From Gammaproteobacteria bacterium (GTDB lineage: Bacteria; Pseudomonadota; Gammaproteobacteria; HK1): a DNA stretch of 64,000 nt. Each line of letters begins with the position of its first letter. Within the stretch, counting starts at the first letter, position 1. Shown here one piece after another: positions 36,772-47,926 of this stretch. The position numbers and the translations under genes are program-made. The notes below the pieces were generated by a model. That model was not told where the DNA came from and made no database searches. It saw only the letters and a list, made by a program, of their open reading frames with translations. The DNA lies in the NCBI GenBank assembly GCA_021773645.1, contig JAJFJU010000003.1, forward strand, positions 55,495-119,494, read 5' to 3'.

Positions 36772-37688
36772 CGGGAGGTGGCGTACTCGCTGGAAATGAG
36801 CCAGCGATCGCCTTCTTGGACGAGGCTCAGGCGCTTTCCGATGCGGTCCTTATAACTGTCGGAGCGGTATTCCTGGATAAAATGGACCTGCACTTCGCCG
36901 CTGCCACTGAGCGTCACCTGTGGCTTATGGAGTTTTATTTCAATGAAAGCGGGTGCCCGTAAGCGCCGTGTTCGTTGCTTCTGCCAGGCACTGCGAGGGC
37001 GACCATTGGCGGGCTTGAAATGAGTGCTATAAAAACTGAGGTAGGCATCTACGTCGCGCTGTGACCAAGCATTGGCCCAAGCCTGAACGGCCGCCATAAT
37101 TTTATCGGTATCAATGGTCGTCGTTGCGGGGGGCGTTACCGCAGCCGTTTTAGGTGCAGCCACAGTTGCGGTGCTGGCTGGCATAGCTAGGGGATTGGAG
37201 AACAGATTACGCACCAGTCCAAGCTTGGCTTTAGCGGTTTCGTTCTTGCGATCCAGATGCAGCGCCTTGTCATAGGCCATGCCAGCCATACGGGCATAGA
37301 TATCACCCAGATTCTCATGGGCGGTGGCGTAGCTGGGATGGGTGTTGATAGAGACCAGCAGCGCATCCCGGGCGCGCACGTAATCCCCCTGAGTAGCAAA
37401 CAGCACGGCGAGATTGTTATGTGGCTCGGGTAATTCTGGATATTCCTGAGTTAGGGCGGTAAAGATTTCAATCGCCTGTGTGGTCTTACCCTGCTCGGTC
37501 AAAATCACGCCGTACAGAAAACGTCCTTGGGGATCGCTTGGCTGCTGTTTTAGATAGCTTTTCACCCCGGCTGCTGCTGCCTCGAACTGATTCCCGTCCA
37601 CCAAGGCGCGTACGGTGGCCAGAGGATCTTCAGCGGCACTCGTAGTAAGGGCAAAAAACAGGCTGAGTATGGGGAGCAGATAACGCAT
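36768..37688 (-). CDS. Exported TPR protein with Cds6/NTF2-like C-terminal domain
   Basis: This 306-residue protein has a signal peptide (MRYLLPILSLFFALTTSAA), TPR helices at about 25-165 (SDPQGRFLYGVILTEQGKTTQAIEIF, PEPHNNLAVLFATQGDY), a Thr/Ala/Pro-rich linker and a C-terminal domain. That domain shares the spaced pattern W-RD-AY-YS-F, FIE, Q-YRS-Y and W with the downstream L,D-transpeptidase. It may recruit or regulate that enzyme. ATG 37688 has GGA 7 bases upstream; two in-frame ATGs lie slightly further upstream. It overlaps the transpeptidase gene by 4 bases. Confidence 0.85.
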   Translation of the reverse strand: MRYLLPILSLFFALTTSAAEDPLATVRALVDGNQFEAAAAGVKSYLKQQPSDPQGRFLYGVILTEQGKTTQAIEIFTALTQEYPELPEPHNNLAVLFATQGDYVRARDALLVSINTHPSYATAHENLGDIYARMAGMAYDKALHLDRKNETAKAKLGLVRNLFSNPLAMPASTATVAAPKTAAVTPPATTTIDTDKIMAAVQAWANAWSQRDVDAYLSFYSTHFKPANGRPRSAWQKQRTRRLRAPAFIEIKLHKPQVTLSGSGEVQVHFIQEYRSDSYKDRIGKRLSLVQEGDRWLISSEYATSR

Positions 37689-37779
37689 GGGAATTTCCAT
37701 TATCCCTGCCATGGTTCGGGAGGGGGGCTGATGCTAGCGATTAGAGAGAAGAGGTCCAGGCAGGTTCCGTGAAATTGCC

Positions 37780-38043
37780 TTAATCATCTTCTTTTTTAGA
37801 GTCGTTGGCCTTTTCCAAGGTTTGTTCTGTTTGTATACGAATGGTGTCGAGCAGCTGGATAACCTTGGCAAAGCCCAAGAGCAGGATTGATCCGATAATG
37901 CCGGAGAAAAACGCGCCGAGCGCAAAGGCCCTACCAATTTCATTTTCGATATAAAACGAGATGCCCAAAAAGACCACGGCGGCGAAAATGGCTATACCAC
38001 CAAAGGCATCCAGTGCAATGGTAATTTTTGGTCGCTTAAACAT
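37780..38043 (-). CDS. Small two-helix membrane protein, unknown function
   Basis: This 87-residue protein has two hydrophobic helices (ALDAFGGIAIFAAVVFLGISFYI and ALGAFFSGIIGSILLLGFAKVI) and a charged tail ending KANDSKKEDD. I recognise no family. It lies about 90 bases upstream of the TPR/L,D-transpeptidase pair on the same strand and could be co-transcribed. The reading is supported by its clean hydrophobic pattern and by the lack of a competing frame. Confidence 0.7.
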   Translation of the reverse strand: MFKRPKITIALDAFGGIAIFAAVVFLGISFYIENEIGRAFALGAFFSGIIGSILLLGFAKVIQLLDTIRIQTEQTLEKANDSKKEDD

Positions 38044-38245
38044 GCAATCCCCTTTATCGATTTGTTTGTTCTAGTGCCATACCCCGGTTTTTTTACAATT
38101 CCATGAGCAACTGCCACAACCTAGCGTGGCGATGCTGTCGGGAAGTATAACAGCGTTTTCAGTAGGGTTTATGAGGGAACTTCCCGATGGGGTAGGGGCC
38201 TACGAATTAGCCGTTTGTCGGCGTTGAGGATAGTGAGGGCACAAG

Positions 38246-39361
38246 ATGAAGTGTTCGAGAGGGTGGTGGATACTTTGGCTAGGCCTGGTGGCCATGCCAT
38301 TAATAGCTGCGGAGCAGATTCCGGCTCTCGATACGCGTCACCACAGCGTGCCTTTGCAGCACATCTTGTTTGATACTTTTGATGGTGGTGCCATCGCTCT
38401 GCCCGATGCCTCGGCAAGGCAGATCGCCGCCCTGCGCGACGCTATCAAACCCATCTATCGTCCCCATTACGAGGAAGCCAAAGCGGCATCCTGGCTGGCT
38501 GATGCGGAACTGGTGCTTGGCTATGTCAGTGTCGGGGGCAAGGCATACGCTTTTCCGCTCAAGATGCTCAACTACCATGAGTTGGTCAACGACCGTATTG
38601 AAGGACTGCCGCTACTGATTTCCTATTGTCCTTTGTGCGCCAGTGCGGTGATTTATCGACGCCAGGTAAATGGTCGCGAATTGCTGTTTGGTAATACCAG
38701 CGCCTTATATGAGAGTGATTTAGTGATGTTTGACCACCAGACCGGCTCTTACTGGTTTCAGGTTGCCGGGGAGGCCATTGTGGGACCACTTACCGGCGCG
38801 CGGCTATCTCCCCTGCCATCGAGTACCCTGTCCTGGGGGGCATGGCGGGCCTTGTATCCTCATACCCAGGTGCTGGCACAGCATCAGCCTGGGCTGAGCG
38901 GCTATGATTACCGGCGTGACTCTTTCCGCCATTACGCCCAGCGGGTGGCAGAACTGGATTTTCGTTTTCCCGTATCGGTGACGAAAATTAGTCCCGTGCT
39001 GGGCCCAGCCGAGGTGGTCGTTAGCGTTCATGCCGGCATGCGCGATAAGGCTTATCCCTTGGCCCGTATTGGGCCGGCGGTGGTTAATGATCAGGTGGGT
39101 GATGTGCCCATTGTGCTTTTTTCAGATGGCCTGGTCGGCCACGTCTATTCACCCCGAATTGCAGGGCGGGTACTGCATTTTCGGTTGGGGGATGGCGTGA
39201 TTCAGGATGATGCTACGGCTAGCCACTGGAACCCAGCCGGTGTGGCCGTTGCCGGTCCGATGACGGGTGCACGCCTTGCCGGACTGCCTACCCGCCGGGC
39301 CTTTTGGTTTGCCTTATCATTGGCACTGCCTGAGATCGAGGTGTATCGACCGCAACAATAA
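38246..39361 (+). CDS. Exported DUF3179-domain protein
   Basis: This 371-residue protein has a signal peptide (GWWILWLGLVAMPLIAAE) and a DUF3179 domain. Characteristic segments are AYAFPLKMLNYHELVNDRI, the conserved YCPLCASAVIYRR, FGNTSALYESDLVMFDHQTGSYWFQ and GPLTGARLSPLPS. The family is widespread in aquatic bacteria and has no established function; the paired cysteines suggest redox or metal chemistry. It is followed 14 bases later by mutM. Confidence 0.88.
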   Translation: MKCSRGWWILWLGLVAMPLIAAEQIPALDTRHHSVPLQHILFDTFDGGAIALPDASARQIAALRDAIKPIYRPHYEEAKAASWLADAELVLGYVSVGGKAYAFPLKMLNYHELVNDRIEGLPLLISYCPLCASAVIYRRQVNGRELLFGNTSALYESDLVMFDHQTGSYWFQVAGEAIVGPLTGARLSPLPSSTLSWGAWRALYPHTQVLAQHQPGLSGYDYRRDSFRHYAQRVAELDFRFPVSVTKISPVLGPAEVVVSVHAGMRDKAYPLARIGPAVVNDQVGDVPIVLFSDGLVGHVYSPRIAGRVLHFRLGDGVIQDDATASHWNPAGVAVAGPMTGARLAGLPTRRAFWFALSLALPEIEVYRPQQ

Positions 39362-39375
39362 GGCAGCATGTCGCG

Positions 39376-41526
<2,151 letters not shown>

Positions 41527-41528
41527 TT

Positions 41529-42878
41529 TCAGGGCCGCTTTGGTTGTTCGCTGCTCGTGGGCCCTACCACCACCTGCAATAGGTGTTCGGGATGGATCCG
41601 CCGCTGGAAGGCTTCACGTATCTTTTCCACTGTTAACTCGCGGATGTTTTGGCTAAAGCGCGCGAGGTAATCCAGTGGAAGATTATAAAAACCGATCATG
41701 CGCAGGTAGCCGAGGATCTTCTTATTGCTATCGAGACGCAGTGCAAAGCCACCGATGAGATTCTGCTTGGCCGCTGCCAAGGCACTCTCATCGGGACCGT
41801 TGTGGACAAAGTTTTCCAACGTCTCTTTGAGTACCGCAATGGCCTCGTCTTTCTGACTGTTGCGGGTTTGCAGGCCCAGCAGGAAGGGGCCCTCCACCCG
41901 CATGGGCAGGAAATAGCTGTAGGCACTGTATGCGAGGCCACGCTTTTCCCGCACTTCTTGGGAGATCCGTGAATTGAGGCCATTGCCACCAAGGATGTGG
42001 TTGCCTACATAAAGCGGGAAATAGTCCGGGTCGCCGCGGCGCATACCGTGTTGCCCCAACAATATATGGGCCTGGCTGGAGGGGTGTGAAATATGTAGCT
42101 CTTGTGCCTGGGTTGTTTCCGGTGCCTGGGTCAAAGTGGCTGCTGCCTCCCCAGTGGGCAGGGCGCTGGCCAGCTTCTCTGCCAAGGCCTCAGCCTCGCT
42201 ACGTGAGAGGTCGCCGACGATGCTGATCAGGGCGTTAGCTGCGCTGTAATAGCGGGCATGGAATATCTCCAGGTCACCGCGTTGTAGTTGTTGGAGTGCC
42301 GTGGGAGTCCCGCCAGAGGATGAACCGTAGGGATGTGTGCCATATAGTTTCTGGTAGAAGGCCTTGCTACCACGACTGCCTGGTGACTGCTCATCGTTCT
42401 CCAGCGCTGTAAGCATCTGTTTGCGTACCCGAGCCACTGCCTGTGGTGGGAAATCGGGACGTTGCAGAATCAGTGAGACCAGCGAGACGGTGGTATCCAG
42501 CTGTTGGGGATCGCTGAGCATACGGGCATCCAGCCCCGCCATGTCGCGCTCAGACCAGGTGGAAACCCGCGCTCCAAGTTCCGAGAAGCGCTCGGCAATG
42601 CGATCACTGTCGAGGCCACCGGCACCCTCCATCAGCAGTGCATTGGTAAAGCGTGCGGTACCTGGGCGATCGCCATCGCGGGCACTGCCGGCATCGAAGA
42701 CCACACTGAAATCCACCATAGGCAGTTCGCGGGCGGCGACAAATAGCACGCGTGCGCCGCTGGCGGTTTGCCAGTGCTCGATGGTGGGCAGGGCGTATGC
42801 GGTGCCGGAGAGGCATAACAGGCCGACGATGAGGAGTTTGGGCCAGCCGGCCAGGATGCCGCAGCGTTTACTTGCCAT
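41529..42878 (-). CDS. Non-catalytic M16-family peptidase-like protein
   Basis: This 449-residue exported protein (signal LLIVGLLCLSGTAYA) has the M16 fold but not the zinc site. At the position of HxxEH it reads RFTNALLMEGAGG. The remaining M16 pattern is kept, including the C-terminal repeat with ILGGNGLNSRISQEVREKRGLAYSAYS. In two-chain M16B peptidases an inactive subunit like this pairs with an active one. The active partner is encoded just upstream, overlapping by 11 bases. The ATG at 42878 with GGGGA upstream is preferred over one four codons earlier. Confidence 0.9.
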   Translation of the reverse strand: MASKRCGILAGWPKLLIVGLLCLSGTAYALPTIEHWQTASGARVLFVAARELPMVDFSVVFDAGSARDGDRPGTARFTNALLMEGAGGLDSDRIAERFSELGARVSTWSERDMAGLDARMLSDPQQLDTTVSLVSLILQRPDFPPQAVARVRKQMLTALENDEQSPGSRGSKAFYQKLYGTHPYGSSSGGTPTALQQLQRGDLEIFHARYYSAANALISIVGDLSRSEAEALAEKLASALPTGEAAATLTQAPETTQAQELHISHPSSQAHILLGQHGMRRGDPDYFPLYVGNHILGGNGLNSRISQEVREKRGLAYSAYSYFLPMRVEGPFLLGLQTRNSQKDEAIAVLKETLENFVHNGPDESALAAAKQNLIGGFALRLDSNKKILGYLRMIGFYNLPLDYLARFSQNIRELTVEKIREAFQRRIHPEHLLQVVVGPTSSEQPKRP

Positions 42879-44217
42879 GCTCGTCCCCATCCATCTGTTG
42901 CGGTTTTAGCACGGCAACGGTGGCGTGTTCCGGGCGCAGGTATTTCCGCGCCACCGCTTGTACCTGCGCTGCGGTGATAGCGCTAACCCCGGCGACAAAC
43001 TCGTCACGGCGCTGCCAACCGAGCCCTATGGTTTCCAGCATGCCCAGCTGCATCGCTTGGTAAAAGATAGAGTCACGTTCATACACATTGCCTGCAATCA
43101 CCTGGGTTTTTATCCGCGCTAGTTCGCGCTCGCTGACGGCTTCATCACGCAGTTTGGTCACTTGGTTCCGCAGCGCTTGTTCCAGTGCCGGCATTTCGGT
43201 GTTGGCTGCGGGCGTGGCACCTAATACCAGCAGGCTATCGAGACGTTGATAAAGCGAGTAGGAGGCGCTGGCACCAGCGGCGATCTCGCTGCCACGTACC
43301 AACTCGCGGGCCAAGCGGCTGCTATCGTCGCCATCAAGAATGCCAGCCAGCATGGTGAGGGCATAGGCCTCCCAGGGCTCGGCAGCAGTTTTCAATGAGG
43401 GGCTTTTATAACCCAGCAGCAGATATGGCAGGCGGGCGGGTGCCGCTACTTGCAGACGTTTGGCGCCGCGCTGGGGTACCTCTTCACGAACCACCACGGG
43501 CACGGTAGTGGTAGCTGGAATGGCACCGAAATGATGCTCTACCAACTCACGGATGGCCTGGGTTTTGACGTCACCGGCAATCACCAGCACGGCATTATCT
43601 GGTGCATACCAGCGCCGGTACCAGGCACGCAGGTCATCGATACTGATGGCCTGGATATCCTGCTGCCAACCGATGATCGGGTGGCGATAGGGGCTGGTTT
43701 GGAAGGCCGTGGCATAAAAGGCCTCGTTGGTTAGTGCGCGAGGGTTGTCCTCGGTGCGCAGCCGTCGTTCCTCTAGCACTACCTGACGTTCTTTCTCCAA
43801 CTCAGCGCCGTCCAAACGCAGGTGCCGCATGCGGTCGGCCTCCAGTTCCAAGGCTACCCCGAGGCGGCTTTTTTCCAGACGCTGAAAATAGGCGGTGTAA
43901 TCACGACCGGTAAAGGCATTTTCGCGACCGCCTTCACGGGCGATGAGGCGTGAGAATTCTCCCGGGCCGTGGTTTGCGGTGCCTTTGAACATCATATGTT
44001 CCAGCAAATGGGAGATGCCGGTGATGCCCGCGTGCTCGTAGCTGGCACCGGTTTTATACCAAAGCTGCGAGACCACTACCGGGGCACGATGATCTTCCTG
44101 GACGATCAGCGTAAGCCCGTTGTCGAGCTTAAAGGCCTGGGGCGCAATGGGTGCCGCGGTGGCGACAAAAGCGAGGGAGATAAGGATGCCGAAGGCAGCG
44201 AGTTGGGTCATGGTCAT
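42868..44217 (-). CDS. M16-family zinc metallopeptidase (active subunit)
   Basis: This 449-residue exported peptidase (signal about 1-22) has the inverted zinc motif HLLEH at 70-74 (GISHLLEHMMFKGT) with the downstream Glu in ELEKERQVVLEE. GRENAFTGRDYTAYFQRL is the classic M16 continuation. It probably forms a periplasmic heterodimer with the inactive M16 protein encoded directly downstream. Substrates are unknown; related pairs degrade peptides. It is divergent from ftsY with an 80-base gap. Confidence 0.93.
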   Translation of the reverse strand: MTMTQLAAFGILISLAFVATAAPIAPQAFKLDNGLTLIVQEDHRAPVVVSQLWYKTGASYEHAGITGISHLLEHMMFKGTANHGPGEFSRLIAREGGRENAFTGRDYTAYFQRLEKSRLGVALELEADRMRHLRLDGAELEKERQVVLEERRLRTEDNPRALTNEAFYATAFQTSPYRHPIIGWQQDIQAISIDDLRAWYRRWYAPDNAVLVIAGDVKTQAIRELVEHHFGAIPATTTVPVVVREEVPQRGAKRLQVAAPARLPYLLLGYKSPSLKTAAEPWEAYALTMLAGILDGDDSSRLARELVRGSEIAAGASASYSLYQRLDSLLVLGATPAANTEMPALEQALRNQVTKLRDEAVSERELARIKTQVIAGNVYERDSIFYQAMQLGMLETIGLGWQRRDEFVAGVSAITAAQVQAVARKYLRPEHATVAVLKPQQMDGDEHGK

Positions 44218-44297
44218 GGGGCGTGAAAAGGAGCAAAGATGGTAGCATAGCTGATTTGTGCTCGGCCTATGTGTCGAGCCTGACTAAAGGGGGAACG

Positions 44298-45233
44298 GTG
44301 AGCGCCGAGCAGACGAAAAAACAGCCGTTATTCGGGCGCATGCGCCAGGCTTTGCAGCGCACTGGCGGCGCCCTAGTGCGTGGCATCAGCGAGCTCTTTC
44401 CCGGTCAGCGTGGTCTCGATGCACTAACCTTGGAGGAGGTGGAGACCTTGCTGCTGTCGGCTGATGTGGGGGTGGAGGCCACCGAACGCCTGATCGCTGA
44501 TCTGAAGCAGAGCGATGCTGGTTTGCGTGAGGCCGAGGATGTGTTTGCGGCACTGCGCGCCGGGATGCTGAAGATTCTCGAACCGGTCAGTGAACCCTTG
44601 CTTATTCCCTCTAGTGAAAAGCCCTTCGTGATCCTCATGGTGGGGGTGAACGGTGCTGGCAAGACCACCACCATCGCCAAGTTGGCCCGGCGTTTCCAGG
44701 ATCAAGATCTGCGCCCTATGCTGGCTGCTGGCGATACCTTCAGAGCTGCCGCAGTGGAGCAACTGCAGGTGTGGGGCGAGCGCCACCAGGTCCCGGTGGT
44801 GGCTCAAGGCACCGGTGCCGACTCCGCCTCGGTGGTCTATGACGCGCTGCAATCGGCTACGGCACGGAATTACGATGTGCTGCTAGCGGATACCGCCGGC
44901 CGTCTCCATACCCAGTCCAATCTCATGGAAGAGTTGAAAAAGATCCGCCGGGTCATGGGCAAGCTGGACCTGGATGCCCCCCATGAAACCATGCTGGTGC
45001 TGGACGCGGGTACTGGCCAGAATGCCTTGGCGCAGGCACGTGAATTTCACGCTGCGGTGGGGGTAAGCGGCATCACCCTGACCAAGCTAGATGGCACTGC
45101 CAAGGGTGGCATCGTGTTGTCCATTGCCGACAAACTGGGCGTGCCCATTCGTTTTATTGGCGTCGGTGAGCAGCCACAGGATTTACGGCCTTTTGATGCC
45201 GAGGAGTTTGTCGATGCCTTGCTGGCGCACTGA
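44298..45233 (+). CDS. ftsY: Signal recognition particle receptor FtsY (short form)
   Basis: This 311-residue SRP GTPase docks SRP-ribosome complexes at the membrane. The NG domain is complete: [18 protein letters not shown] (G1), [43 protein letters not shown] and [14 protein letters not shown]. The long acidic A domain of E. coli FtsY is missing; only about 20 residues precede the N domain. The GTG at 44298 has GGGGGA 3 bases before it. ftsE follows at 21 bases. Confidence 0.95.
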   Translation: MSAEQTKKQPLFGRMRQALQRTGGALVRGISELFPGQRGLDALTLEEVETLLLSADVGVEATERLIADLKQSDAGLREAEDVFAALRAGMLKILEPVSEPLLIPSSEKPFVILMVGVNGAGKTTTIAKLARRFQDQDLRPMLAAGDTFRAAAVEQLQVWGERHQVPVVAQGTGADSASVVYDALQSATARNYDVLLADTAGRLHTQSNLMEELKKIRRVMGKLDLDAPHETMLVLDAGTGQNALAQAREFHAAVGVSGITLTKLDGTAKGGIVLSIADKLGVPIRFIGVGEQPQDLRPFDAEEFVDALLAH

Positions 45234-45254
45234 TTCCCGAAGAAAAGTTGGCCA

Positions 45255-45911
45255 GTGATTCACTTCGATCAGGTTAGTAAGCGTTACCAGAGTGGTCACG
45301 AGGCCCTGCGCAACGTCAGTTTTCGACTGGCCGCCGGCGAGATGGCCTTTCTCACCGGCCATTCCGGTGCCGGCAAGACCACCTTGCTGCGCCTGGTGGC
45401 GTTGGTGGAGCGAGCCAGTCGCGGTCAGGTACTCATTGGTGGCCAGAACCTGAATCGTCTGGTACGGCGCAAGATCCCATATTTTCGACGCAATATTGGT
45501 CTGGTTTTTCAGGATCACCGTTTGCTCCCAGAGCGCACCGTCTTCGATAACGTGGCACTGCCGTTGGTGATTGCCGGCGCGCGCCATCAAGAGATTGCCC
45601 GGCGGGTACGGGCGGCCCTGGATAAAGTGGGGTTGCTGGGAAAAGAGCGTCTCCATCCGATCACCCTCTCAGGCGGTGAGCAGCAGCGTGTGGGTATTGC
45701 CCGAGCGGTGGTTAACAAGCCGCCTATCCTGCTCGCCGATGAGCCCACCGGTAATCTCGATCCAGAGCTGTCGCGGGAGATCATGGGTTTATTCAGTAGC
45801 TTCAGTGACTTTGGGGTGACGGTGCTCATCGCGACCCATGATATTGAACTGATTCAGCGTATGAACACCCGCACCCTGGTGCTTAATAAGGGTTCCTTGG
45901 TCGATGAGTAA
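45255..45911 (+). CDS. ftsE: Cell division ATP-binding protein FtsE
   Basis: This 218-residue ABC ATPase works with FtsX to activate septal peptidoglycan hydrolases through periplasmic partners. Walker A is [14 protein letters not shown], the signature [14 protein letters not shown], Walker [13 protein letters not shown], and the switch His lies in IATHD. The family-specific [24 protein letters not shown] is present. The start is GTG (GTGATTCACTTC). It overlaps ftsX by 8 bases. Confidence 0.96.
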   Translation: MIHFDQVSKRYQSGHEALRNVSFRLAAGEMAFLTGHSGAGKTTLLRLVALVERASRGQVLIGGQNLNRLVRRKIPYFRRNIGLVFQDHRLLPERTVFDNVALPLVIAGARHQEIARRVRAALDKVGLLGKERLHPITLSGGEQQRVGIARAVVNKPPILLADEPTGNLDPELSREIMGLFSSFSDFGVTVLIATHDIELIQRMNTRTLVLNKGSLVDE

Positions 45912-46869
45912 GGCCACCACTCCTCACTTCGAGCGGGGGCCGCGTTTTCAGTTACGCGCTTGGTTACTGCGCCACCTGCAGACGTTGTTCTCAGCACTAG
46001 GAGAATTGACTCGTAATCCTTTGGGCTCCGCCATGACCGCCGGGGTCCTGGGTATCGCCCTGGCTCTGCCTGCTGGCCTCTATGTGTTTCTGGATAACGT
46101 ACAGGCTGTGGGGCAGAACTGGGATGGCAAGGTACAGATTTCGCTGTTTCTCAAGGATCGGATTGACGATAGCGCTGCGGATGATTTTGCCCGCAGCCTG
46201 CGCTTACGCCCAGAATTGCGCCATATTCAGCTGATCACCCGGGCTGAGGCGCTGGAGGAATATCGCCAACTCTCCGGTTTTGCCGAGGCCCTCAATGCTT
46301 TTGAGCAGGAAAACCCCCTGCCCGCACTGGTACTGGTGGAGCCGACCTTGCGCTATTCAGAGCCCGGAGCAATTAAAGGGCTGGTGGCGGAATTGGGGGC
46401 ATTGCCTGCGGTGGAGTTGGCACAGTTTGATTTGGAGTGGTTACAACGTTTGCACGCCATCATTCACACCCTGAAACGCGGTGTGGTGGTGCTGGCGGCG
46501 TTGCTGGCGCTGGGGGTGTTGCTCATCGTCGGCAATACCATTCGGCTCGGTATCGAGAATCGTCGTGCCGAAATCGAGATTATCCAGCTGGTGGGGGCTA
46601 CCGATGCCTTCATCCGCCGTCCCTTTCTCTATAGCGGTTTCTGTTATGGCCTGCTTGGGGCGGTGATGGCCTGGCTGCTGGTGGAGAGTGGCCTATGGCT
46701 GGTGCGTGCACCGCTAGCAGAGCTGGCTTCCTTATATCAGGCCGATTTTCTGTTGGCCTCCCTCAGCTTTCGAGCCAGTCTGGTGCTCTGCCTAGCGGGT
46801 GCCTTGTTGGGGCTGGCCGGTTCCTGGCTGGCCCTGCGTCGGCATTTGCGAGGCGTTGAAGCGGAATAG
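45904..46869 (+). CDS. ftsX: Cell division protein FtsX
   Basis: This 321-residue membrane protein has a cytoplasmic start, a first helix (AMTAGVLGIALALPAGLYVFLDNV), a periplasmic domain of about 110 residues, and three further helices near 200-310 typical of the FtsX/MacB permease fold. The conserved IENRRAEIEIIQLVGATDAFIRRPFLYSG segment is diagnostic. It is the membrane partner of FtsE, whose gene overlaps it. Confidence 0.95.
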   Translation: MSKATTPHFERGPRFQLRAWLLRHLQTLFSALGELTRNPLGSAMTAGVLGIALALPAGLYVFLDNVQAVGQNWDGKVQISLFLKDRIDDSAADDFARSLRLRPELRHIQLITRAEALEEYRQLSGFAEALNAFEQENPLPALVLVEPTLRYSEPGAIKGLVAELGALPAVELAQFDLEWLQRLHAIIHTLKRGVVVLAALLALGVLLIVGNTIRLGIENRRAEIEIIQLVGATDAFIRRPFLYSGFCYGLLGAVMAWLLVESGLWLVRAPLAELASLYQADFLLASLSFRASLVLCLAGALLGLAGSWLALRRHLRGVEAE

Positions 46870-46899
46870 CTTATTTAACGGAACCAGAATGGAACTGGT

Positions 46900-46940
46900 G
46901 GCGAGTTTGGCACTCAAATGTGACGAGTGCTAAACTCGCC
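46900..46940 (+). promoter_or_regulatory. CIRCE operator (HrcA site) overlapping predicted rpoH promoter
   Basis: The core reads TTGGCACTC, a 9-base spacer, then GAGTGCTAA (46907-46933). The CIRCE consensus is TTAGCACTC-N9-GAGTGCTAA, so there is one mismatch in the left arm. The dyad extends outward to 16-base arms (46900-46915 and 46925-46940) with one mismatch. A possible sigma-70 promoter, TTGGCA at 46907-46912 and TAAACT at 46931-46936 with an 18-base spacer, lies inside it. HrcA bound here would block rpoH transcription. The promoter boxes are predicted by eye. Confidence 0.88.
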
Positions 46941-46967
46941 CGTATAGCTATTTGTTGAGGTCAATGT

Positions 46968-47822
46968 ATGTCTAATGCGCTGGAACTATCGCTCAGCCTT
47001 CCCGTTGGGAACCTGGATGCCTACCAGCAGGCCGTGAGCCGCTTTCCACTCCTAAGTGAGTCGGAAGAGAGCGCCCTGGCTAAACGTTTGCGCCGAGATA
47101 ACGATCTGGAAGCGGCGCGCCAGCTGGTTACCTCGCACCTGCGTTTCGTGGTGCGGGTGGCGCGTGGTTATCGAGGCTACGGCCTGGCCGATGCCGATCT
47201 CATCCAGGAAGGCAGCGTTGGCTTGATGAAGGCGGTTAAGCGCTTTGACCCCGATGTGGGGGTGCGCCTGGTGTCCTTTGCAGTGCACTGGATTCGCGCC
47301 GAGATCCATGAATTTGTATTGCGTAACTGGCGCATTGTCAAAGTGGCTACCACCAAGGCCCAGCGTAAGCTGTTTTTCAATCTACGCCGCCGCAAGAAGC
47401 GTCTGGGTTGGCTTAACCGTGAGGAAGTGGAAGGAGTGGCCAGTGACCTTGGGGTTAAGCCCGAGACCGTGCTGGAGATGGAACAACGCCTATACGCCCA
47501 CGATGCCGCCTTTGATGGCTATGCCTCGTCGGGTGACGACGAGGGTGCGCCTGCGGCACCGGCGGCCTACTTGGGCGATCTGAGTTTTGACCCCGCGAGC
47601 CATCACGAAGACGCCGATTGGACCCTTCGTTCTCAGCAGCGTTTAAGTGCCGCATTGGAAACCCTGGATGCGCGTAGCCGAGACATCCTCGCACGCCGTT
47701 GGTTGGGCGAGAAGAAGTCTACCTTGGGCGAGCTTGCTGCGGAGTACGGGATTTCGGCGGAACGCATTCGCCAGATCGAGAAAAAGGCCATGGGTAGCCT
47801 GAGAGGATTGCTGGAGAACTAA
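46968..47822 (+). CDS. rpoH: RNA polymerase heat-shock sigma factor RpoH (sigma-32)
   Basis: This 284-residue sigma-70 family factor directs heat-shock transcription. Region 2 ([61 protein letters not shown]) includes the core-binding and -10 recognition parts. The RpoH box [13 protein letters not shown] is unique to this group. Region 4.2 ends with [20 protein letters not shown]. It follows ftsYEX as in other gammaproteobacteria, but a CIRCE site lies in the 98-base gap. It ends before a terminator shared with convergent pfp. Confidence 0.97.
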   Translation: MSNALELSLSLPVGNLDAYQQAVSRFPLLSESEESALAKRLRRDNDLEAARQLVTSHLRFVVRVARGYRGYGLADADLIQEGSVGLMKAVKRFDPDVGVRLVSFAVHWIRAEIHEFVLRNWRIVKVATTKAQRKLFFNLRRRKKRLGWLNREEVEGVASDLGVKPETVLEMEQRLYAHDAAFDGYASSGDDEGAPAAPAAYLGDLSFDPASHHEDADWTLRSQQRLSAALETLDARSRDILARRWLGEKKSTLGELAAEYGISAERIRQIEKKAMGSLRGLLEN

Positions 47823-47828
47823 ATTTAT

Positions 47829-47880
47829 GTAGGGCGGACCATGTCCGCCACCGCTGCAAGGCGGACATGGTCCGCCCTAC
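47829..47880. repeat. Perfect 21-bp inverted repeat (GTAGGGCGGAC type)
   Basis: The left arm at 47829-47849 begins GTAGGGCGGACC, and the right arm at 47860-47880 is its exact reverse complement, with a 10-base spacer. Transcribed, it would form a very stable hairpin. Similar GTAGGGCGGA dyads are scattered in many bacterial genomes. It lies between the rpoH stop and the terminator. It may protect the rpoH mRNA 3' end or simply be a repeat insertion. Confidence 0.85.
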
Positions 47881-47892
47881 GTATCGCTGGCC

Positions 47893-47926
47893 AAAAAAAA
47901 CCCCGCTTTGAAAGCGGGGTTTTTTC
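47893..47926. terminator. Bidirectional Rho-independent terminator between rpoH and pfp
   Basis: An A8 run (47893-47900) is followed by the stem CCCCGCTT, a TGA loop, AAGCGGGG and a T6 run. The symmetry gives a GC-rich hairpin followed by U on either strand, fitting the convergent rpoH and pfp genes. Confidence 0.93.

Noticed and set aside
38044..38245. Possible RNA gene in the 202-base gap before the DUF3179 gene
   Set aside because: No tRNA-like cloverleaf, terminator pair or conserved motif could be seen; treated as divergent promoter region.
47829..47880. CRISPR or riboswitch for the palindromic region
   Set aside because: It is a single inverted repeat with one spacer, with no direct repeats and no conserved aptamer pattern.
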